Assembly (NCBI GenBank): GCA_032433765.1 | Contig: JAVIAB010000008.1 | Span: 40,171,736 to 40,235,735 of the forward strand | Reading direction: 5' to 3' | Source: Megaustenia siamemsis | Lineage: Eukaryota; Mollusca; Gastropoda; Stylommatophora; Ariophantidae | DNA length: 64,000 nt | In this document: piece by piece, positions 43,469 through 55,175 of the stretch | Layout: every line of letters starts with the position of its first letter | Position numbering within the stretch: position 1 is the stretch's first letter | Notes under the pieces: generated by a model | Seen by the model: the letters and a program-made list of their open reading frames with translations, nothing else | Database searches by the model: none | What the model was told of the DNA's origin: nothing | Made by a program: the position numbers and the translations under genes

Positions 43469-45571
43469 TAGCTCGTTTCAAATCACTTGCCCAACTTCAA
43501 AACGCTATTGCTCAGAAACCGTTTGTTAAAGACTGTTGAAATTTTCCAAATGTTATTAGAATGCAAAAGACCCTTTAAATGTATATTTAACAAATATCTT
43601 GCAGCTGCAGTTTTCTTAAAGCGGCGAATTTCTTTGATGTTTGTCAAAATTGTAAATTGTGAACCCCTAAATAATAGAAATTACCGTAGTTGCTGGTCTA
43701 TGATTAATTTTCACTAGGTAAATGCGTGGCCGTAATGGGGAAATAACTGAATAAGGAAAAACACCAGGAGAATTATTGTCTTCTCAGTTCGAGGACGGAC
43801 GATAATATCAAGGTATACCTGTATGTCCAATTTTCATAGTTGTGTGGTCCTGAAAAGGACCGTTTGTTGAACTAATTTAAGGTAATATAGGGGCCAACAT
43901 TGTGGGGGCTATATACTTTCATTCTGAATGAGACGAGTCTAAAAGATTAATAACTGTTTGGGGTTGAACATTCAACAAACCATCATTTTTCCAATATTCC
44001 TCTTCCTGTTTTAAGACGTGATCTTCACATTTAGCCCAATAATCTTTGTCTATATTTAATAAAGCGAGATTAGCAAGAGTCTTTACATCGCTTATTTTGA
44101 ATGTTGTATTTTCATCTGCCACTTGTCCTTTTAATTTTGCCCAGATTAGTTCTATTGGATTTAAATGAGCATGGTAAGGTGGCAGCCTCAAACTTATATG
44201 ACCGTGCTCTTGGATAATCTTATCTATTTGAAAAATCTTTGTCCTTTGTTTTTGCTTTACTAGAGATAGTAATTCAGGTTTTAAGTACATGTTATTAAAT
44301 TGTATGTGCTCCTTTGTGAGCCATATCTTAATAGCATCTTTTGTACTGGATGACGTCGGGACTTTATCTTCAAGTGCAACAATGTTGTGGTACGCTGCAT
44401 TGTCCATTATTAGGCAAGATGGTCGATCTAGTGATGGTAGAACAGAATTTTCAATCCAATGTCTAAATATGTGACCATTCATCTCAGAGTGATAATCCCG
44501 ATTGTCTATGGATTTTGAAAGAAAAATGAGCTCTGCATTCTGTATTAGTCCATGTTATCGACTACCTGTATGAGCAATTATCAAGCGCTGTCCTTTGCTG
44601 CTAGGTATTAATCTCTTAATCTTTCCATCTGATGACTGCCATTCCCTTTGGTTAGTGTGGTGAGCATTGATCCATGTTTCATCCAAGTACACAATATCAT
44701 AACCTTGCTTGCGCACCTCTTTTACTTCACGTAAGTACTTGCTTCTCATGACTACTATATGTGGCTTCTCACAGATGATGTTTCGTCCATTGTAATACTT
44801 TCTGAATGTAAAGCCTGCAGCTCTCACATTCCTCCATAATTTAGACTTTGATATTTCAATACTGTTGTTCTTTTTCAGCGAAATTTTTAATTTTCTTATT
44901 GTAACAGTTTCATTCATACCCAACATTTTGCGAATTTCACTTCTAATAAGTTCACTGTCGAAATTATCCAACATTTTTGCTCTTCCTTGTGATTTTGTAT
45001 ATTTTGAACATTGATCGTCACGTGCTTGAATCCAGCGATTAAATGACCGTTTAGATAAATCCAAAATGTGTCTTGTCCTATTCTCAGGGTTTTCTAAAGA
45101 ATGAAATAATCTTCCTCGTTTAGCCTCTTTGCAAAAATAGTCATACATTTTTATTGCGATGTTTTGTAAACTGCAGAATTTCATTTTAAGACTCATGATA
45201 AATGTTATTGTTCCACGTCTCCACCTATGAATGAACGGAAATGGAACACATAATTTCTCAAGTGTCTAATTGTGTCACAAAGCCACGGCGAAAGCGTGCA
45301 AAAACGTCAATTTGACCGTGTATGGATTTTTACTCGCTATTTTCAACTTAAAATACTGTAAACATTAAGTTTTGACTACATCAATGGGTCGTTATAAATT
45401 TATATAAATCAAATAAGCAACAATAATAGCCAAATGTTTTTTTTTTAATGAAATTAATTCCCTGTTGGGTTCTAATCATTATAACTATACATGCAAATTT
45501 TGATCAACTAACAAAAAGCGGTTAAAAAGATATTGATTTTAAAAGTTGGGCACGAGTTATGAAACAAGCTA
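43469..45571 (-). mobile_element. Tc1/mariner-superfamily transposon, Sailor-like (element 2)
   Basis: Imperfect terminal inverted repeats of about 60 bp begin TAGCTCGTTTCA on the left and TAGCTTGTTTCA on the right (reverse complement), with a shared GTGCCCAACTT/TTGCCCAACTT block. TA duplication at 43467-43468 and 45572-45573. Inserted at the same phase of the 43-bp repeat as element 1 but in opposite orientation. The termini and coding sequence differ clearly, so it is a separate family. Confidence 0.9.
43919..45196 (-). pseudogene. Transposase of element 2, DDE type, one internal stop
   Basis: About 425 codons from ATG 45196 to a stop at 43919. A single in-frame TAA lies at about 44557-44555; otherwise the frame is open. 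It has an N-terminal helix-turn-helix (SFNRWIQA; EISKSKLWRNVRAAGFTFRK), first catalytic Asp in YLDETWINAHH, second in LIMDNAAYHN and Glu in HLNPIELIWAKLKG. I count 83 residues between the second Asp and the Glu. About half the residues match element 1 by eye. It could still make a peptide ending before the second Asp, so it would be inactive. Loss appears recent. Confidence 0.88.
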
Positions 45572-45573
45572 TA

Positions 45574-46800
45574 GCAATCTTTCAGGCGATCCCAGCCCTC
45601 TAGTGCATTTATTCTAGCAATCTTTCAGGCCATCCCAGCCCTCTAGTTAGTTTATTCTAGCAATCTTTCAGACAATCCCAGCCTTCCAGTGAATTTATTC
45701 TAGCAATCTTTCAGGCGATCCCAGCCCTCTAGTGAATTTATTCCAGCAATCTTTCAGGCGATCCCAGCCGTCTAGTGAATTTATTGTAGCAATCTTTCAG
45801 GCAATCCCAGCCTTCCAGTGAATTTATTCTACCAATCTTTCAGGCGATCCCAGTCCTCTAGTGAATTTATTCCAGCAATCTTTCAGGCGATCACAGCCCT
45901 CCAACGAATTTTTTCTAGCAATTTTTCAGGCGATCCCAGCCGTCTAGTGAATTTATTCTAGCAATCTTTCTGGCGATCCCAGCCGTCTAGTGAATTTATT
46001 CTAGCAATCTTTCTGGCGATCCCAGCCCTCTAGTGAATTTATTCTAGCAATCTTTCTGGCGATCCCAGCCTTCCAATGAATTTATTCTAGCAATCTTTCT
46101 GGCGATCCCAGCCTTCCAATGAGTTTATTCTAGCAATCTTTCTGGCAATCCCAGCCCTCCAGTGAATTTATTCTAGCAATCTTTCAGGCAATCCCAGCCT
46201 TCCAGTGAATTTATTCCAGCAATATATCAGGCGATCCCAGCCGTCTGTTGAATTTATTCTAGCAATCTTTCTGGCAATCCCAGCCCTCCAGTGAATTTAT
46301 TCTAGCAATCTTTCAGGCAATCCCAGCCTTCCAGTGAATTTATTCCAGCAATATTTCAGGCGATCCCAGCCGTCTGTTGAATTTATTCTAGCAATCTTTC
46401 AGGCGATCCCAGCCCTCTAGTGAATTTATTCTAGCAATCTTTCTGCCATCCCAGCCCTCTAGTGAATTTATTCTAGCAATCTTTCAGGCGATCCCAGCCC
46501 TCTAGTGAATTTATTCTAGCAATCTTTCAGGCGATCCAAGCCCTCTATTGAATTTATTCGAGCAATCTTTCTGGCAATCCCAGCTCTCCAATGAATTTAT
46601 TCTAGCAATCTCTTAGGCGATCCCAGCCTTCCAAATGAATTTATTCCAGCAATCTTTCAGGCGATCCCATCCCTCTATTGAATTTATTCTAGCAATCTTT
46701 CAGGCAATCCCAGCCTTCCAGTAAATTTATTCTAGCAATCTTTCAGGCAATCCCAGCTCTCCAGTGAATTTATTTTGAATTTATTCTAGCAACCATTCAA
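45574..46800. repeat. 43-bp minisatellite, main block (about 28 units)
   Basis: Same unit as 43125-43466 with variants (CTTTCTGGCGATC, CCTTCCAGTG, CCGTCTAGTG). With the other blocks the array totals about 36 units over about 1.6 kb of repeat DNA. Confidence 0.93.
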
Positions 46801-47013
46801 GGGATGCCAGCCCTATTAAGTAATTCCTAGATCCTTCAACCCGTTCCAGCCCTCTCTATGCCATCCTATTTCTCCAGCTCTCTATTCCCGCACCCTATTA
46901 AGTAATTGCAGAACACGTATGTTTGTTCAAAAGCTTTTTAACTTCTATCTATCACATCCGGGTTCACAATAAAGTCATACGTTTCTTCGCACCATACAAT
47001 ATTAGGCTGAATA

Positions 47014-47890
47014 GAGCACATTCATTAACTCTAGCAGTCTGTATTAAGCTAAGAAAGAACACATTAATTAACTCTAGCAGTCTGTATTAAGCTAAGAAAG
47101 AACACATTAATTAACTCCAGCAGTCTGTATTAAGCTAAGAAAGAACACATTAATTAACTCCAGCAGTCTGTATTAAGCTAAGAAAGAACACATTAATTAA
47201 CTCTAGCAGTCTGTATTAAGCTAAGAAAGAACACATTAATTAACTCCAGCAGTCTGTATTAAGCTAATAAAGAACACATTAATTAACTCTAGCAGTCTGT
47301 ATTAAGCTAAGAAAGAACACATTAATTAACTCTAGCAGTCTGTATTAAGCTAAGAAAGAACACATTAATTAACTCTAGCAGTCTGTATTAAGCTGAGAAA
47401 GAATACATTAATTAACTCCAGCAGTCTGTATTAAACTAAGAAAAAACACATTAATTAACTCTAGCAGTCTGTATTAAGCTAAGAAAGAACACATTAATTA
47501 ACTCTAGCAGTCTGTATTAAGCTGAGAAATAATACATTAATTAACTCCAGCAGTCTGTATTAAACTAAGAAAAAACACATTAATTAACTCTAGCAGTCTG
47601 TATTAAGCTGAGAAATAATACATCAATTAACTCTAGCAGTCTGTATTAAGCTGAGAAAGAACACATTAATTAACTCTAGCAGTCTGTATTAATCTGAGAA
47701 AGAACAAATTAATTAACTCTAGCAGTCTGTATTAAGCTGAGAAATAATACATTAATTAACTCTAGCAGTCTGTATTAAGCTGAGAAAATACACATTAATT
47801 AACTCCAGCAGTCTGTATTAATCTGAGAAAGAACAAATTAATTAACTCCAGCAGTCTGTATTAATCTGAGAAAGAACACATTAACTAACT
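47014..47890. repeat. Second 43-bp minisatellite, about 20 units
   Basis: Unit ACACATTAATTAACTCTAGC plus AGTCTGTATTAAGCTAAGAA plus AGA. Unrelated in sequence to the 43-bp array 200 bp upstream, although the period is the same. Confidence 0.93.
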
Positions 47891-48478
47891 CCATGTCAAG
47901 AATTATGCAATCCCCAGTACTGTTTTACAGAGCCTCATCTCCATCAGATTTCCCACATCTCTCTTTAACATTCTTAGTTCCCTTCAAGCAATCCTATCTC
48001 ATTCCGTTTTATAAAATGAGTGTTCCTTTGATAAGACTCCCATGTCTCTTGCATACATTATTCTCCCCTCCCTACATTTATTGATACGTAATACCAGCGC
48101 GACTCAAATAGCCTCAGCACCAGTGTAGACTATCTCATAATCAATCATTTTAGCATTCATTTGGACACAATCAATCAGTATGCCAGATCATAATCGTCTT
48201 AGACAATTGGACAAGCGCCTGGTTTCCTTTCTAGAAACTCACAGGGCGATTTAGGAACCACTGATCTAGCAGATGCGTCGAAACGTTGAACTCTGGATCA
48301 TTTTCTCGTTTCCTTGCTGATTTAATTGTTTATTTTGCGCGCCAAATTGTCGTATTTTTATAGCGCGGATATTTTGTAACATGCACATAATTTTGTTGTC
48401 ATTGTGTCTTCTCTCTACATGCTGCAACATTTTGTTTGTTTCCGAATGTGGGAGTTATAGAGTACCTTACAGAGGAGA
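47891..48478. other. Unannotated stretch
   Basis: No domain or repeat recognised. Confidence 0.4.
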
Positions 48479-48479
48479 G

Positions 48480-49060
48480 GACACGGCTAAAACTGGAGAG
48501 GACACCTTGTGAAAACAGGATAGGACACAGCTAAAACAGGAGAGGGCACTTTGTGAAAACAGGATAGGACACAGCTAAAACAGGAGAGGACACTCAGTGA
48601 AAACACGAGAGGACACCCAGTGAAAACAAGAGAGGACACAACCAGTGAAAACACGAGAGGACACCCAGTGAAAACAAGAGAGGACACAACCAGTGAAAAC
48701 ATGAGAGGAAACCTAGAGGACACAGATAGAACAAGAAAGGACACACAGGAAACAGGAAAAGACACATAGACGACACAGATAGAACAAGAAAGGACACAAA
48801 GAAAACAGGAAAGGACACATAGACGACACAGATAGAACAAGAAAGGACACAAAGAAAACAGGAAAGGACACATATACGACACAGATAGAACAAAAAAGGA
48901 CACAAAGAAAACAGGAAAGGACACAAAAGAAAAAGAAGAGGTCACACGCAGATAAAACAGGGAAGGACACATGGTTAACATGAGAGGATACATCAAATAT
49001 GAGATGATACACAGTGAAAACAGGAGAGAACACACAGAATAAACGAGAGATAAAGCGAAG
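48480..49060. repeat. Purine-rich minisatellite (GAGAGGACAC units)
   Basis: AACA(G/C)GAGAGGACAC and AACAAGAAAGGACACA phrases are arranged in 18-20, 30, 36 and 57-bp blocks. Long Cys/Phe/Leu-rich minus frames follow from the repeat. Confidence 0.88.
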
Positions 49061-49500
49061 GATTAATATAAACAAGATGAGCAGAGAATTTTATAAACAA
49101 GAAACGATTGGTACAGCAGAGAAACGTTTACTCAGGGAACTGAAAGTAGTTTAACTGTGCGTGTATTCGTGCGCGTCTGATTTTGTGTGTGAGTGAGTGT
49201 CAGTGTAGCCGTATGCAATAGAGTTTGTTATGGAACATGAGACCCTTTGAAGCAGGGCAAGATAAATAAAAACATTAATGTTTGGCTTGGCGGAATAACA
49301 AAACAAATTCAACATCAAACAGTTTGTAGAAGAGAACTAGACCAGTCATAACATAAATAAATGCAACAAATCAATCGTAGTTTGAACTATAACTTTGCGT
49401 TGTGTTTTTTTACCCCTTTCTATTGCTTTAAGTAAATCCTTTGCTGGAGTTTGTTATTTTGCTGATCAAACAGACTTGAAATTTATGTTTCTGTGTGTTT
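49061..49500. other. Unannotated stretch
   Basis: Nothing recognised. Confidence 0.4.
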
Positions 49501-49509
49501 TATAACAAT

Positions 49510-49935
49510 AACAATTATTTTTGTAATTTAACCTGGAAATAATATTTCTTAAACAATTACCTGTTTTTGTAATTTAACCTGAAAATAATATTTCTTAAAC
49601 AATTACCTGTTTTTGTAATTTAACCTGGAAATAATATTTCTTAAACAATTACCTGTTTTTGTAATTTAACCTGGAAATAATATTTCTTAAACAATTATCT
49701 ATTTTCGTAATTTAACATGGAAATAATATTTCTTAAACAATTATCTATTTTTGTAATTTAATCTGGAAATAATATTTCTTAAACAATTACCTGTTTTTGT
49801 AATTTAACCTGGAGATAATATTTCTTAAACAATTATCTATTTTTGTAATTTAACCTGGAAATAATATTTCTAAAATAATTACCTATTTTTGTAACTTAAC
49901 CCAGAAATAATATTTCTTAAACAATTACCTATTTT
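49510..49935. repeat. 46-bp minisatellite, about 9 units
   Basis: Unit AACAATTACCTGTTTTTGTA plus ATTTAACCTGGAAATAATAT plus TTCTTA. Confidence 0.92.
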
Positions 49936-50137
49936 TCTTAATCTTAAATGTCAAGGTGCGGGAGTGGAGTATTTTACATGCTCAACTTTAACACAGGACC
50001 CCTCTTTAGAATGATTTGGGTACTCCATCACATCGACCTTTAGACTAGTAATCATCATCTTCCAGTTGGATGTCCTATACAGAGCGGTGTACTCATCACA
50101 GCATGTCTGAAGGAATCTATGTCTCCTGGCAAATATA

Positions 50138-50434
50138 TCCACTCCCTCTTTTAGTAATAAAAGAAAGTAAAAAGCCCCGTCACGCCAAGTGGCGTATATG
50201 GAATATGGTGTTAGTGACCATAAATTTTACAGACATAATTTCTAGCACATGCTTTTTGGGGTAATGTGGTCGATATTACTCCCGTGCCGCTTTACTTTCT
50301 CAGAAAAAAATCCGGTACCCATTTAAGGCTGGCTGAACCCGGACGGCCTCGGTTGGGATCGAAACCTAACCCTTGTCCTTTGTAGTCCAGTTCACTAACC
50401 ACTGAGCTATCGCGGTTCCCTCCACTCCCTCTTT
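50138..50434 (-). mobile_element. SINE1, full-length with 14-bp target duplication
   Basis: Body at 50152-50420, flanked by TCCACTCCCTCTTT (50138-50151 and 50421-50434). Head near 50420, 3' end AAAAAGCCCCGTCACGCC near 50170. Confidence 0.9.
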
Positions 50435-50639
50435 GTTGAGTCTAAAATCATCTCATATCTTGAAATCGCCTTCATCTTGTATCACTTAAACGGGAGGAGA
50501 AAAAAAAAAGGGGAGGGGGTGAGAGAGTTTATCTATCGCTACAAAATGTGGTTCAAATAAATGCTTTTCATAATAAATGAATATAAGACGAACGTTACAA
50601 TAACAAAGGTCTAAATTGAGTTACTTGTAGTGTATGATC

Positions 50640-50970
50640 ATTGCACTCCGAAACATCTCCACATGTGATCAGATCCAATCCCCTGTCCTACAGTGTCCAG
50701 CGACAGACAACTCCAGCTCTGTCTTGGTTGGTATGTCCTCTTATGTGCGCACTAAATCTCTTGTTTCTTTTTGTGCCTATGTTAACGCCCATCTCTTTCA
50801 TCCGAAGGATTGACGTGGACTCATGGTTGTCGAAGTCCTGTGTCCTACCCGCATCTCGAAGGGCATTGATGAGTCCGAGCCATCTCGACGACAGCACAGC
50901 TAGCCATCCTGTCCGTTCTTTCATGTCCCTGTTCTCCTGCGTGACCGACGACGTTGACAAAGGTACCTCT
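50640..50970 (+). repeat. Dispersed repeat R5, copy 3
   Basis: Carries the GTGTCCAGCGACAGACAACT block, then CATCTCTTTCATCCGAAGGA, GACGTGGACTCATGGTTGTC and CGAAGGGCATTGATGAGTCC. It extends further downstream than the other copies. Confidence 0.6.
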
Positions 50971-51002
50971 ACATATCATTGACTTCTGCAATGACTCAAG
51001 CC

Positions 51003-51276
51003 ACAAAGCCCGCGGGAGCCGCGATAGCTTAGTGGTTAGTGAACTGGACTACAAAGGACAAGAGGTAGGATTCGATCCCAACCGACGGCTTCCGGTTCAC
51101 CTACCCTTTAATGGGTACCAGATTTTTTTCCTGGGAAAGTAAAGCGGCACGGGCGTAATACTGACCACATTACCCCAAAAATCATGTGCCGAAGGTCTGT
51201 AAAATGTATGATCACTAACACCATATTCCCTATACACTTGTGACGGGGCTACTTTATTTTATACTTACAAAACCCG
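51003..51276 (+). mobile_element. SINE1, full-length
   Basis: Body at 51013-51266 with a probable 10-bp target duplication ACAAAGCCCG / ACAAAACCCG. A short deletion removes the ACGCCACTTG hairpin arm near the 3' end. Confidence 0.85.
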
Positions 51277-51289
51277 TATCCACTTTTCT

Positions 51290-51600
51290 TATCATGCTTA
51301 TTGAATCACTTAGTGTACAGGCGTGGGTCCAACAAGAATTCCCTGGTCTCTGCCATCACTTCCAATGTGATCCTACTCGTGGTCATAACGTACGCACCAC
51401 TGTCTTCTTTGACTGTTCTGCCTGCAAAGCGTGCTGTAAACACCCATGCACTCCTTTGGTGTAATATTACAGATCCATCTATATAGATGACTGCGTCTTC
51501 CTCGTCGGTGTGTTGTCCCAGATGAGAACGCTTACTACCGCATCGACCTCGCTTGGGTTATGTCTCCTAAGTTTCCTGTCGAGTGTGACAATACTCGAGA
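51290..51600 (-). pseudogene. RNase H fragment of a non-LTR retrotransposon
   Basis: Minus-strand reading has VIYIDGSVILHQRSAWVF (RNase H Asp motif), FAGRTVKEDSGAYVMTTS and ITLEVMAETREFL (Glu motif). The part with the remaining catalytic residues is missing. A different family from the RNase H at 23325. Confidence 0.75.
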
Positions 51601-52000
51601 ATGTGCCCCGTAATAATGTAGTCGCCGTATCCACTCCTTGCCAGTGTTGATATTAGTAAGCCCACAGGCATTTTTGATGACATCTTCTACGCGGTCCACC
51701 TATAATTTGCCTCATTTTAGCCTGGTCTATATGTGGTCTAAATATGAAACTCTCAAGAGTCTAGTATCTAATCTTAAATACTCTTTTCGTTTATTTCCTC
51801 GTTTGTCTTTAGTTTTAGCTCCGTCTGCATAAAAAAAAAAAATAATAGAAATACCAAACTGTTGTGACATCAGAGAAATATGACAGTAATGGCCAAAGAA
51901 GAAGTTCTTTTCTAATGTTAACAGTGGGATTATAAGTTCTTGAAAATAGTGAAGAGACTTTAAATGATATTTGACCAGTGTTATGTTAGTTCGTTGTTGC
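51601..52000. other. Unannotated stretch
   Basis: Possibly the degenerate upstream part of the preceding retrotransposon; no motif identified. Confidence 0.35.
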
Positions 52001-52837
52001 TTTATAGAAGGTGTAAAAAAAAAAAAAGTAAAGTAAAGAGCCCCGTCACGCCAAGTGGTGTATAGGAAATATGGTGTTAGTGACCCGTCACGCCAAGTGG
52101 TGTATAGGGAATATGGTGTTAGTGACCCGTCACGCCAAGTGGTGTATAGGGAATATGATGTTAGTGACCCGTCACGCCAAGTGGTGTATAGGGAATATGG
52201 TGTTAGTGACCCGTCACGCCAAGTGGTGTATAGGGAATATGATGTTAGTGACCCGTCACGCCAAGTGGTGTATAGGGAATATGGTGTTAGTGACCCGTCA
52301 TGCCAAGTGGTGTATAGGGAATATGGTGTTAGTGACCCGTCATGCCAAGTGGTGTATAGGGAATATGGTGTTAGTGACCCGTCATGCCAAGTGGTGTATA
52401 GGGAATATGGTGTTAGTGACCCGTCACGCCAAGTGGTGTATAGGGAATATGGTGTTAGTGACCCGTCATGCCAAGTGGTGTATAGGGAATATGGTGTTAG
52501 TGACCCGTCACGCCAAGTGGTGTAAAGGGAATATGGTGTTAGTGACCCGTCACGCCAAGTGGTGTAAAGGGAATATGGTGTTAGTGACCCGTCATGCCAA
52601 GTGGTGTATAGGGAATATGATGTTAGTGACCAATATTTTTACCGACCGTCAGTCCACGATTTTTGGGATAATGTGGTCGGTAATACGCCAGTGCTGCTTT
52701 ATTTTCTCATAAAAAACCTGTACCCATTTAAGGCTGGGTGAACATGAAACTGTCGGATGGGATCGAACCTTACCTCTTGTCCTTTGTAATCCAGTTCACT
52801 AACCACTGAACTATCGCGACTTCCTTTATAGAAGGTG
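52001..52837 (-). mobile_element. SINE1 with an internally expanded 42-bp array and target duplication
   Basis: Body at 52014-52824, flanked by TTTATAGAAGGTG (52001-52013 and 52825-52837). The tRNA head is at 52824 and the middle at 52630-52740. The 3' domain is repeated about 14 times. The element is otherwise an ordinary SINE1, showing that the expansion happened after insertion. Confidence 0.9.
52044..52631. repeat. 42-bp minisatellite inside SINE1, about 14 units
   Basis: Unit CGTCACGCCAAGTGGTGTAT plus AGGGAATATGGTGTTAGTGA plus CC, exactly the sequence that occurs once in every other SINE1. The period is 14 codons, so two plus frames stay open (156 and 213 codons). They are not genes. 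Confidence 0.95.
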
Positions 52838-53380
52838 AAGCGTACAAAAATACTGGGACTAAATTCACTGCCCTCAGACCGTGAGTAGTTATGACACGGG
52901 CCGTTAGTAACATAACTCCCACTGTATGAGTGAGCAGTTTTGTGAAAATGACTATTCTGTGTCTTACGGAAGTGACGCAAATGCATGCCTTTTTAAAATA
53001 ACCACTTGTTCGACCCACTCGCGATTCAAAGCGTGGCAGGTTTCCGTGTGTATCACACTTGCATAAAATTATTTGTTTCAAGTTTGGAAAAGCGACTACA
53101 GAGTCCATGAAGTGATTAATATCTTTTTTTGTGAAAACGCTATCTATCATCCGTTACAAGCCATGTTAGTGTGTGTTTTGTTTTTTGTTTTGGGAGCATG
53201 GGTAGAAAACCGGTGAATGATGACGAGCGGCTAGATCGACCAGTGTTCTGTTTAAATGCAGAAATTATTGAGAAAGTGCGTCACATTATCTGTGAAGATC
53301 GTCATTAAAGCGTTGATAGAGTGAGAGCGTATGTGGGAGGCGAAGACGCAGTTCACAACAGCGGAGCTGGAAGTTGTCAG
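52838..53380. other. Unannotated stretch
   Basis: No domain recognised. Confidence 0.4.
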
Positions 53381-53384
53381 CGAC

Positions 53385-53690
53385 CCACATATGATGGCTT
53401 GCGCCAGGATCGGTGAACCAGACACTGCTCCATCTCTCTGTGCTGCCTCTAGTAACAGACTAACCTGTTTAGTCTGGCCAAGCGAGTAGAGATTGAAGAG
53501 GGAAACGGGTACTCGAAAATGTCATAGTGAAGTCGCATGTGTAGGGCCGAAAGGCGCAAATATCACAGTTATACTGCAAACCACAACACAACGCAGACAC
53601 GCCCACTATTGTCCTTATAAGGGCGGATGACGAAGAGGTGTACTCCTTTAGTCATCGGATGAATGAAAGCAAGCATGCAGTGCGCTTGTG
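53385..53690 (+). repeat. Dispersed repeat R1
   Basis: GGCTTGCGCCAGGATCGGTG, CTCTAGTAACAGACTAACCT, GGGCCGAAAGGCGCA, CACAACACAACGCAGACAC and AAGGGCGGATGA blocks are shared with 58098-58400 and the reverse copy at 62786-63125. Family unknown. Confidence 0.75.
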
Positions 53691-54150
53691 GTAATAAGTT
53701 AAAAAAGTCGCAGAATTTAAGAGGATGCCATGATGCGACGCGGTCGCTTTAGACTGTTCATTCTAGGCGCTGACCAACAGCTGCAACGACACTACATTTC
53801 CACAGTGTTGATAACGCATGCTGCCACTTTAACTTTCTTTCAAATATCTGAACCGGTGACATGACATGAATCGAAGCCTACGAAACAAACCAAACGACAA
53901 CCAAGCCACTGGAAAAGTACGCAATCATTTCAATCAAAGTAAGGGAAATAAGTCAAGAGCAACATTAAGTGCATGTTTATTTTATTGTTGTTTTTTTTTC
54001 TTTTGATTATCAAAAGTGAATTGTTGACAAGGAATGTGTATCTCAGGATCCAACAGTTAAGTCTCCTTTTTATGTTGACATCTCAAGACGTCTATGAGAG
54101 AAGAAAGGAACAAAACATTATCCAGGCATCCAAAAAAAAAAAAAAATTAA
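53691..54150. other. Unannotated stretch
   Basis: Nothing recognised. Confidence 0.4.
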
Positions 54151-54157
54151 TCCGCAG

Positions 54158-54690
54158 TCTCTTCCTGGCTTTACTCGCCCCTGATCTCTAGGTAGTGAGA
54201 TCCGATGTCTAGACCTTTCTGTGTAGTAAGATCCGATGTCTAGACCTCTCTGGGTAGTAAGATCCGATGTCTAGACCTCTCTGGGTAGTGAGATCCGATA
54301 TCTAGACCTCTCTGGGTAGTGAGATCCGGTGTCTTGCCCTCTCTGGGTAGTGAGATCCGATGTCTAGCCCTCTCTAGGTAGTGAGATCCGATGTCTAGAC
54401 CTCTCTGTGTAGTGAGATCCGATGTCTAGACCTCTCTGGGTAGTAAGATCCGATGTCTAGACCTCTCTGGGTAGTGAGATCCGATATCTAGACCTCTCTT
54501 GGTAGTGAGATCCTATGTCTAGCCCTCTCTTGGTGGTGAGATCCTATGTCTAGACCTCTCTGATAACGGTAAAAAACAGTAGGTCATGTGTGCAATTGCG
54601 CATGTTAAAGAACCCTTGGAATTTAAAAATAGAAAAAAGTAGACCAAAAGTGGCCGCTGTCCAGGCAAAATTGTAAGAAAAATTATCTAC
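54158..54690 (+). mobile_element. SINE2 copy without head, carrying an expanded array
   Basis: Starts CCTGGCTTTACTCGCCCCTG and, after the array, continues with AACGGTAAAAAACAGTAGGT, GTGTGCAATTGCGCATGTTA and AAGAACCCTTGGAATT. The same order is found at 54940-55170. Confidence 0.6.
54185..54565. repeat. 32-bp minisatellite inside SINE2, about 12 units
   Basis: Unit GTAGTGAGATCCGATGTCTA plus GACCTCTCTGGG. The other SINE2 has a single diverged version (GGGTAGTAGGATCAGATGTC). Confidence 0.92.
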
Positions 54691-54844
54691 TCACACTGAT
54701 GGGACCCAGGGCGTGCTATGGAGTTCGTGCACGAGGGTCGGGGTTCCCCTCGGGCATTCTCGATATTTCGAGGGGACAATCTAAGCACCCATGTGTTCGT
54801 CCGGTGTGCAGTGATAATGATTCTAATATAATATAGAGTCTTCA

Positions 54845-55175
54845 CTACGACCGGAGGAAAGGGTGATCTAGAGGTAAGACGCCAACCCCTGGGCAAGCAG
54901 GTCCCGGGTTCGATTCCTACCATAGGCGAAGGAATTTTAAAAAAAATAAAACTGAACCCGTGGTTTATTCGTGGCTTTAACCCCCCCCCCCTCCCCCTAG
55001 TCTCTGGGTAGTAGGATCAGATGTCTAATCATCTCGGATAGAGACGAAAAATAGGAGGTCCCGTGTGTATTCCGTGCACGTTAAAAACTCTTGGCAGTTG
55101 GAAATCGAAAGGAAAAGGCCAAAAATGAGCACTGCGTTGCACGGGCTGAATTAATAGGAAAAATCTACCCAAAAC
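54845..55175 (+). mobile_element. SINE2, copy with tRNA-like head
   Basis: tRNA-like head with a GGGTGATCTAGAGGTAAGAC A-box region and a GGTTCGATTCC B-box at about 54907-54925. Next come an A-rich linker, TGGCTTTAACCC, a C-run, GGGTAGTAGGATCAGATGTC and a TGCACGTTAAAAACTCTTGG domain. A different family from SINE1. Confidence 0.6.

Noticed and set aside
48487..49075. Cys/Phe/Leu-rich membrane-like minus-strand proteins
   Set aside because: They are produced by a purine-rich minisatellite open in several frames.
52055..52712. 156- and 213-codon repeat proteins
   Set aside because: They are readings of a 42-bp array derived from SINE1.
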